A stretch of 64,000 nt of DNA, taken from NCBI RefSeq assembly GCF_001039355.2, contig NW_019774547.1:1-64000 (forward strand). Reading direction: 5' to 3'. A program made the position numbers and the translations under genes. This stretch comes from Lingula anatina (Eukaryota; Brachiopoda; Lingulata; Lingulida; Lingulidae). A model generated the notes under the pieces. The model saw nothing but the letters and a program-made list of their open reading frames with translations, had not been told where the DNA came from and made no database searches. Below, one piece after another: positions 36,534-48,600 of this stretch. Every line of letters starts with the position of its first letter. The first letter of the stretch is position 1.

Positions 36534-39500
36534 CTGAAATGTACAAATGTATGCCTTCTAATAAATGTGAAATGCATGCAGTTAAATAAAACACTTTCCT
36601 TTTCCAGGATTTCCATGTGCTGACAACATAATAACTGAATTATGATAAATGAAATATGTAGTGGTAAGTTTTTAAACTATTTATGGCAAATGGTTAAAAA
36701 TAAATCTTGACTCATGACAAGTAAAAACAAGGCAGCAAAGCTGTCAAATGTACAGACAACAAGCAGAAATGATGATGCACAAAATAGGTTACTGTCAATT
36801 CTGATGCAATAATACTTAAAGAGCGTCTTACCGATATAGAATTTTATATACCATAAAAATGGATTTTCTCTGAAACTTTGCCTATTTTCTCTTGAACCGC
36901 AAGGCAAACCTCACACGAAACAGTTGAGAAAATAAAGATCCAATGATAGGTTTTTAAGATCACTTAAGAAAAAAAAGAGAAGCATTTTTTTTCATCTCAA
37001 CTTCTCAACATTTCTCCCCTACGTGTGGAATTCTGGGATGTCCCTCAATATGCATACAAATATACTGGTATAATTTTTTAATACAGGTATTATGCATGTG
37101 GCAAACATCCATTCCTACACCAGATTCAAGGCCACTCTCCTGTTTAACTGCGCTACACAGAGCCAAGTTCAGAGCAAAAGTATGTAGTTGACACCCAGAA
37201 GCCAAACCCATGAAAGCTGTTCATTTTGCCATGTTCATTTCACCATGTTCAATACACCTTGCCATAAATACAAGTTTAATGCATGTTAGTATTTGAAATG
37301 ATGCCATTTTATTATTAAGTTCAATATAGTCCAATACCTACGGTGGTCTATCGTTTCATTGCCTTAAAAGAATGAAACGAAAATTCCCATTTTTAAAAAT
37401 TGTGGAATGTTGATCTTGAAATAAAGGCCAAAGGTCAAATCAATGGGCATATTTGGAAACTCCATATAAGACTTTTGGTCAGATTTCTATAGTAACTTTT
37501 AGCATAATTCCTTCGGTTTGGGAGATATTTAGATATCAAATTTTCTAAAATTTGGACCAGTGCACTGTAATGAACGGCATACTTAGAACAGTGCATTGAC
37601 AGAGCCCAAAATTTAGGTGGATTGAGTTGACATTATATGTGACCTAAATCCTAGAGATGGGGACACAGGCCCTGGCAGTCTAGGAGGACCCAATGGATGG
37701 GGCAGATGAGACGGGTCAGGACTAAAACCATGCATACTGTCAATGTAGTTTGATATAGTGCATTCATGTATATAAGTGTAATAGGTGGTCAAGGTTTTTA
37801 TTTACTTTTTTATTGTGGCACTTTTTCAGTTCAGTTCAGGAAAATTAAGACTTTCCCCTTGAAAAAGAGACACCCTTATCAACAGCATTTGCTATTTTTT
37901 CAGAATAAAAAACTAATTTACACCGTCCTCTGTCTCTATGACATCATTGTCACTCTCAACTATATTGTACTACGCTAAAATAAACTCTCTCCTTTCACCA
38001 ACAAGAAAGTTGAGCAATCTTCAACCTGGTTTGTACCTGTTTGTTCTTACATGTTCTGGCAAGTTAACAGATTATACTTACTCTTTGGATCTCCCCCCCC
38101 CCCTCCCCCATCATTTTGGCCTGTAACCCGTATCCTTTGTCCAGCCCCATAACACAGCAAAAAATAGCCCTCCAGGTGTTTCATTGCCATCCCAATTATA
38201 ATTCCATGATCACAGAAATACTGAGAATAATTTGAAACACTTTAAAAGTTGGGAATAAATCTGTCTCAGTTTTTCAAACCCTTTGAGTTCCATACAGTTT
38301 TTCTACTCTCTCTTACTTCAACATCTAAGCACATGTTTTACCACGTGACATTTTGTTTGCTCTGCATAATAAATAGCTTCACACTATCTCAACTAAGACC
38401 TTAGAGTCATGACAGTGTATAACCAACATACAAGACATCAGTATGCCTGGTAATGATTATCACTTCAACTTTTTTCTGCTGCCTTACTGATGCATCATCT
38501 CGCAAACACAGCAGCCCACAGGTAGGACACTTGTGCTGGGTTATTTTATTTAGCAATCCTGTATGCTCAACATGAGGTAGCACACTTGTCCCATTTGTGT
38601 TAGCAGCAGTGAACTGAGCTAATTCTGCCTCACTGACGTCAATCACTGGCAAAACAGTTGCTTTAACAAGGTGTTTGCTTCTGTAGGATACTCTTGCAAC
38701 ACAATCAAGAAATTAATTCTAGGTATCAATTCTATCCTCTGGGCATTTGTGTCAAAAGTACAGACAATTTCACATTCACTTCTCAGAAGACACCCATGTT
38801 AACTGCCATTGGTATGATTCAATTTGTTCATACACACAGTTCTGCAGAAACTAAAACCTTGGTTGACGCAATGCAATTCTTCATTTATTGCCTTTAAAAA
38901 TACCATGAAATCAATGTAACCTAAACAAAAATGTGCAAACATGTTATAAAATACGCTGTCCTATTCATATCTAATTCAGAAAACTTCATTCTGAGTGGGG
39001 CTTAGATAGAATAGTACAATTTCTGATTACTTCATCAAACACATTCTGATGACTCAAAATCTGAAACAATCTTTACTTCTGCATTTATTATAAAGAAAGA
39101 ATCTCAAACAAATCAGTTTAACAACTCAACCTTTCATATCTTCAGTCACTGTCTGTTTTTAACTCCCCCCCCCCCCCGCCTCAAACATTGATTTCGTTAG
39201 CTCAAGCAATTTTATACAAATGCATCGCAAAAAAATAGACAGCAAAGCTGCCAAATATAAAGACAAAAAGCAGAAAATAATTCACAAAATAGGATACTGC
39301 AAAGTCACCATCAAATTTTAATCATGCACAGTAGATAATGCCAGAGTTTCTCATGACCTGTTTTTAGGTAGTGGAGCGCCACCTTATCTCAATGCTGCGC
39401 CACCTTATATGAGCTTGCGCCACCTAAATTGAGTGACCTAATGTGAGTGTTTTGTGGTTGTTGCTGTTATTATATTCCTGCTTTTAATTTCAGAAATTTA

Positions 39501-39637
39501 TACATGGCTTGATAAGACACAACTTTAAAGAAGCCAGAAAACATGCCAGAGATGTTGGAGCAGGACAGCCTGTTGAAAGGGCCCCCATTAAACAATTAAA
39601 ATTAGCTATGGCACAGGCAGAACATTTCATGCCAAAA

Positions 39638-39677
<40 letters not shown>

Positions 39678-42600
39678 GTGAGTGTGTGTGTGTAGCTACT
39701 GTTGAATAGTGAACATTTTTTCCAATTAACTTTTATACCAATAAATGGCCTAGAAGTGGGCAGCACTGATCATGAAAGGTTTTGCGTCAATCCGTTGGAA
39801 TGGCCTGAACGGAGCATATTCTTCAGAAAACATGCCCAACTAAAGCCTGGGTCCCAACTACGTTTTGGACGCACTGTTTTATTAGGTTCCTTGCGTCCGG
39901 CTAGGATGTAGCTAGATCGCAGGGAAGGAATCAAGTAATTGGTGATTGCAAGGAGTGCGCAAGGAGAAAGTGCATGGAAAGTACGTGAGAAGCACAGCCT
40001 CCGCATGGGCTTTCGCACGTGTTCCACGCGCTCCATGCATGCAAAGTGCATGCGAAGTACAAGCATCGTGCACCATGTACGTTATCCATTCTAAGAGTAA
40101 GGTTAACGCAAGAACAATGCAAGTGGACATAAGGCAGCCTTGCTGACTTCCTATGCTTGATGCTAGTCCTCCTTATGCGAGTTGTGCATGTTTAGATGTT
40201 TTTTGAGAGGGTATAAAAACAGTGCATGTTTGAAGAGATCATTATATCAGCAGCGGTATTCAAAGATGGTGAGCCCAGTCCCATCACAGAGAATGCTGGC
40301 GTTGAATCTCCTGGCCCAGCTTCAGACTGCTGAACATGAGCATGACCTAGATTTGATGGCCTTAATCAAACAGCGATAGAAACAGAGACATCCAAGAGCT
40401 AGGTGATTCTGGGTAAGACCTTTGTTAGAGAGGAGAAGACTCTTTGGACAGTACTATATGCTCTTCATAGAGCTTGAGAGGGACTCACATGGTGACTTTA
40501 TGAAATACCGGTCGACAAAAACCTATTCGCTGGACTCCTACGGGTCACTCCGAGGATCACCAAGAGCCAAAGGTGTGAATGGAAACATTACCCACTTTCA
40601 CTACATAATGATTAAATAACGGCACTGACATTAAATACATATATTAAGATATTAAATACTGTTGATTATTCCATAAGAGGTCCATGTTATTTGTGAAATT
40701 CAATTTATTTTATTAAACGGCTGACACCCTGTCTTGCATACTTTTATTAAACTGAGGTAAACAATGCCTGTTCAGACATGCTGAAAATTGCCGGCCGCCG
40801 GCCCTTGACCCACCAATGAGGCAGTCGGGCTGACAATATTCTATGGAGTATCATACCCCATCACAAATTTTGTAGGCCTTCCTGTCATCCGGTGCACTAC
40901 TTGCCAACCCCGCTTAGGATCATCGCTATCACATCGCGCGCCAGGCAAAATGGGTGAAGTGGCTGATACTCCGTAATGCGATCTGACACACACCTTGAAA
41001 ACGGGTAGTGTGGTCTGATATACCGGTTTATTCAGGATCCGTAGGTGCCGCGTCTGGTAGTTGGGTAGGCCTGAACCAAGTCTAGAAAATCGCCATTTTC
41101 TCCCTCATATATATGTCTATCGTCCTTTAAAAATGGCAACAGTGAGAAACAGGAAACATATCCGGTTGTTCAACTATATATCATTTCATGACTCACGATG
41201 CAATAGAGTACAGAAGCCATGCATTCAAAGATACGCACCGGTGTGGTATTGGGCCTATAGAAAATCTACTGCACCGGTGCTGTAACAATAGTTATGGGGT
41301 TAAGGAAGACACAATGTCTTCAATTAGACATAATCTTACATCCAGTTAAGAGATTTCAAAACTGCGTCAAATTAAAACTGAATGAATTATCAGCACGGTA
41401 TTAGAATGATGGACAGGAGAAGGCTAGTATTATACTGATGGACAAGGGATGCATATAGCAACTACTCACTGTTTATTTTTCCCAATCCCTTCTCCCTCCT
41501 TCCATCCCATTCCCCTTAACATGGCAAGGCCATATTCTTCTATTGGCATTTGCTCATAGTCTGCAGCATCTGCCTAAAATAAATCAAATATTGTAACATT
41601 AATGTAGGTTCGTATGGACAATTGTATCTATGTATGCATGCATGCCCACATGTATGTATGCATTTCTATGTATTGCAGGGAAAGGTGCCGTACGTATGAA
41701 GGTGAACTTCAAAAGTAACTATGGGTGTATCTCAGCCAGTTATGGAGGTGTAAGGTTGGGAAAATTTGAAAAGTGCAGTTCATGGTGAAATGTACATGGC
41801 GTCAAGTTATAACGGAGCTCCAGAAAATAGGAAAATAAGAAAAAAAATTTTAAATAGGAAAAAATAGGAATTACATTGCAAAAGTATAGGAAAAATGGGA
41901 ATTTTTCTAAAAGAAATATCGATTCCCAACATCCAATTTACCCCATACCAGTCTAACAGACATATTTTCCTGTAGTAAATATCACAATTTATTCTAACAA
42001 CAACTGAATAATCTGACTAACAAACTTTCAAACAACATTAATTGCTAAGTTATCTCTATTCAACATTGTTACTATAACATATCTGTTTTAAAAGTACATT
42101 CATTTCATGCCTTGTGATTATGTATTCAAAACAATGTATCAAATGTACTGGCAGCGCCGAGAATTAATTACAGTTTTGGAAGTAACTGGCTCCCGCTGCC
42201 AGTAATTATGCTGTGGGGTATTCAGGGCACAGACCACGATCACAAGATACCGCAAATAGATTTTTAGATTTTTAGAAAATAGATTTTTCATGTGAACGCA
42301 GCCTAATTGCCGTTTACAACTTGGAGTTGCGTGTTTGTGACTGCAAATGTAAAAACCATTTTAATGAGTGAAAGTAAAAATTTTTGGGATAATTTGGCAA
42401 GCATTCACCAGGTATCATTATGTACAGACACAGATGTCCAGAAGATGGTCTCAATCTGCCCCTGCAATAAGATTACAGTTTCAGGACCAAGAGAGTTCAA
42501 ATTCACATAATGAAAATCAAAATATTTGAAAAATGATGAAAGTGCATAAAATTATATTACATAATGTTTAAAGACATACATACCAATGCAACTGCTTACG

Positions 42601-45600
42601 TGGAGATACAGTATGCATATTTTATTTATTGCATGTTTACTTTTAATATGATTTCACATATAGAAAATTTGCAATATTAATAATGTCACCCCCCCCCCCC
42701 CCCCATTAGGCCTACATGAATTTCTTCCGCCAAAACAAAATACTTGAAACTGACGTTAATAAACGATTATACTTGATATAAAAATACCATCAGCTCAATT
42801 CAAGTCTATTTATGAAAGTCTCTTACAGCATATTAATTTGCATGCAATCAATGTAAACTTAATTAGAAAAAATGCAGAAGAACTGCAGGCAAATTTGTAT
42901 TAAGTCATACGGCACCTTTATTTTTCACAATCACCAATATCAGTAAGGTTTACCTAATAGTTGTTCATGAGACAAGGTCTTTAACAAGGAAAAACAAAAA
43001 AAAAAAAAAAGCATGAACTTTATCACAACTCAAATTAGAAAAATAAATACAATACAAGACAGAACTCCTCTTTAAAAATTTAATTTCCTGATGATTACCA
43101 AAAACAAATGAAAAACTCGATCATTGACTATGGATTTCTCATACTCTTCTGTTGTGCGTGGGTTTCACGTTTATAGATTTTACTGGAAACCAGTTATCGG
43201 TGAAACACTGATGGTGGATGTTGATGAACCAGTCGGCCGGCGATAGTTAAGAAATGATGATAAACAGTAAGTAATTTAATTTCTAAATAACAATAGGGTT
43301 TTAAAACTGGCCTGCAGCTGCCGGCGGGCAGGTTGAGTCCTCCTATCGTCTCATTCAAAAACAGCACAATCTCTCCTGTCAAGTGGAAGTTCCTTTGTTT
43401 GGAACGGTGGTCTGAAAACTCGCTTTGACGAATCATGGGGAGAGTTTCAATTGGACACGCTTTCTTGCGTTTGGAAAATTTAAATTGTGCCCAAGGTGAG
43501 TTTAGCGATCGTTTGTACAGAACAGAGACAAAAAATTCAGATTCGGAGAAAAAACGTTTCGTTCGTAATTATTGCGGCGTTCGTATAGATTGGAGAATTA
43601 CCGTAATTGCTGAAATGCATACCACTACACGAGGAACACTAAAAATTAGCTGGGACTAGTAACACAGCAAAGTCACTAGTCCCACAGAATCAGTGACCCC
43701 TTTTTGTTTCAACACCTGATTACATAATGCTTAACAGCATTATGACCATCAATTTTTAATAATAAAATGAAAGAATCATGGATATACAGAAAATATGGCT
43801 AGCACAGGTCTTCAAGTCAATGAAATTTTAAAGTCAAACTATGAAAATGCTGATATGTGAAAATTTCAATATTTACACAAAAAAACTGTATATTTCCAGA
43901 AAAATTAACCAATAAGACAGATTTTCCAACTGAAGCTGTATTTTAGTTCTATTTTTCTTTCCTGCAAGTGTGAGAAGAGTAAGCGACATGGTTTTTCCTT
44001 TAATGGTCACTATGGAGGCAGTGCCAAAAACAGGATTTCTTCAATTTTGATGCAGTATTACATGATGCTTAACTACACCTGTGTCTGTACATAAAAATAT
44101 ATCTTAAATTTCAGTAAAAGATAATCCCATAAAAATGCAGAAATCTTTAAAGTTTTTAAGTCACCTGAAATCCATCAGGGATCTTTTTTTTCGCCAATAG
44201 AGGCACCATGAGATTAAGTCTGGCTTCTGACCCTTCTTCATCTTCATTTAGTTTGGCAGCCTCTGAAGAATAAAACCATGTTGATACAAACTGTAATCAT
44301 CAGAATTTTTCAATTTTACTATTCAGCTTGGGCATGCACATTAACAGATATTTATTACAGTTCCAGAATTAGAGTTTCAGTTTTGGCATCTAATTGCCAC
44401 TTCTCCTGTAAGTATGACCCCAAACTCACTGTTTGTTTGTTTTTATTGTTAATAAAATTTTCAACATGTTTAAAAACTAAAAATTGTTAACGTAGATTTG
44501 TTAAAAGATGAAATATGACTGTCCACAATATTATAGGTTAGACCTGTGTGGTTTCTGAAAATCAGCAGAAATAATTTTTTTTGCAAAAAATTCCCCAAAA
44601 AAATAAGAAGTGGAAACGTTTTTTTATGTAGTCCAATAGTGTATTGTCTGAAATATGACTCGCCGAAAGCGCAACTTCTATACGTACACTAGTGACCTAT
44701 TTATAGCGCATTGAATGCACCGGTTCTCACCTATGAAAACCGCTCGTATGGAGGAAGGCTGGAAATAGTCGAGATCGAGGTCACTTCGAGGTGACGTCAC
44801 GAAATTGGACAACAATGTCTGCGACTGAGTTGGATATGGAGATTCACGTGTCGGACTATGAACTGGATGACGTAGATGATGAAAATGAAGAGGCGAGCAC
44901 AGCAAGCATCCGAAGCTTGAAACAGTCGGTACTTCCGTACCAATTTGAAACCTTTCAGTCACACTCTGAAGACGAGATAGATGGTGGTGGCACTGGTGGC
45001 ACTTCAAGATTACAAGTTCCAGATTTACTTCCTTACAGTGGTAAGTAATAAAATATAAGAATTAAAATACAAAATACTTCAGGAACAGGAGCAAAATGTA
45101 ACATTATGAATTAAATAAGTAATGTAAATTATGTCTGCAGGTCGGACATACATATATGCCATGAAAACAATAGAGCTACAAAACAATAGAGCTACTGTTG
45201 CCTCCATGCGCCACACAATAGCGCCCTTTGCCTCTCTTCAACATGTTCTTCAGTTAGAATGATGAGAAATACAACCAGCTTCAAGCTTCCAAACAATTCA
45301 GCAGCATGGCGGTGAAACGAGTCACCCAAATACATTACGTCATTTCTGTTTCAGCAAGTTTTATGCAGTCGAGTTCAGGTGAGTTGTTTTGCATTATCGT
45401 CAATTACACTGCATCAGGCTATCACTCGGAAATGGGATTTCCGGAACGCGAATATTTGAAAATTACTACGTCTGACTACATAAAAAAAATGTTTCCACTT
45501 CTGTATTTCTTTAAGTTGGGTTCCCAGACTAAAAGCTTGGCTACCAACGTAATTAAGTCCTTGCGTCACTAAGTCCTGTTTCACAAAGAATCTAAAAGGT

Positions 45601-48600
45601 CCCTTACGTCAATTTTTTCTTAGCTGCTAGTCGACGATGTCTGGCCTCCTTGGGAGGAGACTTAAGTCAGCAAGCTCAAATAAAACTCAGTAAATGAGAG
45701 CATAAACAACAAAAATTTGGAAAGAACATACCTCGTTCAAGATATTGTGTTATAATATCCTTGAATAGCACTAACATTGAATATTTACTGAAAAAATAAA
45801 ATGCATCTTCACCCAGTCGATCGCGGGTTTGTTTGTGTTTTTTGACCGCTAGACGTCCGACAGCAGTGTTCCAAGACAAGATAATGTTTTACTGTTACTT
45901 TGTAGTTGTATTAAAGTTAAACTAATCAATAAAGTTCAAAAACAAACTTTATGTTTTGACTGACTTATATTGTTGATAAATGATCGTTCTCAACCGAAAG
46001 AGGCCATGAAACATCATGTCTTGTGAAACTACGGTAAGCATATCGAGCTAAGACTTTAGATTCTTTGTGAGACACTCCTAGTTGACTGCAGGGAGTCGAC
46101 CTAGCTAGGTCACTCAGCTGGAGCTAGTCAACTACAGATTTAAGATTCTTTGTGAAACAGTGGCCTGGCCAATGCTCCAACTGAGACAAAAAAAAAATGG
46201 GGTTCAAGTTGAGATTATATGCAACCTAAATCTAAGAGATGGGGATACAGGTCCTTGCAGTCTAGGAGGAGAAGTGGTAACGAAGACTTGTATCCCACAC
46301 CACTCTGTATAGCTTGCAGGGCAAATGGAGCCCTACGAGATGGGTCTGGACTAAAACCATGAGTACTGCCAGCGTATGCGGCTGTGGTACTAACAAGTCA
46401 ATATCACTCTACACCAGGGGAGTCTAGGAAAGCTTACAACAAAAATTTAACAAATACAACATCAACTTGTACAGCAAAGCAGTTGTATGTCCCAAAGACG
46501 CATTAAACAACAACATGTTGTTGTCTATGAAATGGAATGTGAGGGGTGTGGTGAGATGTATATAAGTGAAAAGGGAAGATTAGTGGTGGACAGAATAACC
46601 AAACGCCAAAAATCGGTCAACAATAGAGACAGGAAGTCAGCATTAAGCCAGCATGAGGAACAATCCAAACACAAAGTATCACATGGGCCCATAATTGATA
46701 AAATCAAGGTGACTGACAGTGAACCACAGGAAAATTACAAGAAAGTCCTGGTAGCCATCCACATCAAGAAGACATCAAAAGAAGACATCAGTCTCATCAA
46801 AAATAATGCTGGCGCCATACTCCCTGATGTATACCTTGAGCTCCCTTTCCTAAGACAATAGGTGTGTGTGTGTGTGTGTGTGTGTGTGGGGGGGNNNNNN
46901 NNNNNNNNNNNNNNNNNNNNNNNNNNNNNNNNNNNNNNNNNNNNNNNNNNNNNNNNNNNNNNNNNNNNNNNNNNNNNNNNNNNNNNNNNNNNNNNNNNNN
47001 NNNNNNNNNNNNNNNNNNNNNNNNNNNNNNNNNNNNNNNNNNNNNNNNNNNNNNNNNNNNNNNNNNNNNNNNNNNNNNNNNNNNNNNNNNNNNNNNNNNN
47101 NNNNNNNNNNNNNNNNNNNNNNNNNNNNNNNNNNNNNNNNNNNNNNNNNNNNNNNNNNGGGGGGGCGGCGGCGGCGGCAAGTACATCTCCTCAGTAGAGG
47201 CTACTCACCTGGATAGCCTCATTCCCTGATGAAGATGGTCTGTTAGATATCGAAATATTTGACTGAAGAAAAACTATTTCATTCTTATCAGGTCACGTTA
47301 TAATTGCCAATATATGAGTTGCTATTCAAGTTCAATAATAACAATGGAGGTTTCTCTGCCAGTTTTTGAGATAACAGAGTCAGAAATTTTGCAAAGTGCA
47401 GTTCATGGCGAAAAGTAGGTCAGAATTGTAGAATGACACGAGGACCAAAAAAATACAACACAAGAATGAAGAATGTGTTGCCAGTAATTTCAAACGTATG
47501 TCCATAAAAATGTCTGTGAATCAGAAAACTATTACACCCGTTGTGTTTGGCAATAACATTTGCATCGCGAAACTACAAAGTAAGGCAGTCTCTTTCAACC
47601 GATTGAAGCTCTAATAGGGCCTGCCCAGCCTGAGACTGAATTCTTTCTTATTTAATTTCTTTTTGATAAAAAAAAGAAACTCAAACTGTGAGCCTTCATG
47701 TGCAATATCACCAACTCATGGTTGTGAACAGGTAGTGAAGTATCCATCTAGAATCAGATGTTTGGACCTTTTCAGAACCCGTAATAAAGCAGAAAGATTT
47801 AGGTTGCTGTTGATCATACTGTTACTGTACTCCTAACATTAGGTGCACAACTTCTTTCTCTAATCTGGCTTATAAAACTGTCAGGGTCTACCTTCTTTCC
47901 AATTTTCACTTAACTTCTGATGAGTCCCTCAATATCATTTTTCTAAACAAAAGGGATAGCCTGCGCACCACTTACAATGAAAAAACAGAGCTTCAAGTCA
48001 GTAAAATCGCTTAACACATGACCACTTTCACTGGTAGAAATTGTGCACTGATTGGTAGCCAAATTAATAGTGGTAGCAGTAAAAGGTGTGCATGAGGTGA
48101 AAAATGAATTGAAAGCATGCAAACAATTCCCCAAGACAACCAAGCATAAAACTGAACATAAAGCAGGCAAACTAGGAAACTGAAATTGCACTTTTGATGA
48201 ATTATAAATGCACTTAATGATTGGTTATGATTATGTTAATTATTTAAGACACCAATCTGATATCATCTCAACACTGGGTGACACTTTTCCTTGGCTCATG
48301 TGTCCCTTTAATGTTCACCTTGCATAAGTTCTCTGGCTGCCTGAGAATCCAGGTTATCCATGGGGAGACCTGCTTCGTAACATTTCTTGGTGCTGCCATC
48401 TTTTATTTGTTCCTGGTAATGACTGTTCTTTGAAGACGGTTGCCAGCTGTTACCTTCAATCAGAGGAATCACATACTTCTTTGGTTCTTTTTGGGGTTTT
48501 TGGCTAAAATTATGCAATTAAAGAGGAACCTGATTACAGGTATATGGTACAATAAATTATGCGCAGAGATGCAGTGCGCTAGTGCTTGTACTATGCTGAA

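Larger units (their letters stand above)
36534..41469 (-). other. GPKOW intron 4, repeat-filled
   Basis: This 4.9 kb intron holds a repeat B copy (37606-37745), family A pieces (36720-36810 and 39230-39350), a C-run at 38090-38108, a TG microsatellite (39640-39695), the Harbinger fossil and the inverted piggyBac-like piece. Confidence 0.7.

Noticed and set aside
38407-38652. Minus-strand frame with a CPTCG-like zinc motif
   Set aside because: Only one CxxC pair is clear, no known family comes to mind, splice sites do not fit, and it lies in a GPKOW intron among repeats. It may be a transposon relic, not supported enough to call.
46797-47229. Frames with VCVCVC and GGGG crossing unknown bases
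   Set aside because: Artefacts of a TG repeat and an assembly gap.
47943-48191. Minus-strand frame with a hydrophobic start resembling a signal peptide
   Set aside because: Lies inside GPKOW intron 2, no domain, and starting residues look like low-complexity hydrophobic translation of A/T-rich DNA.
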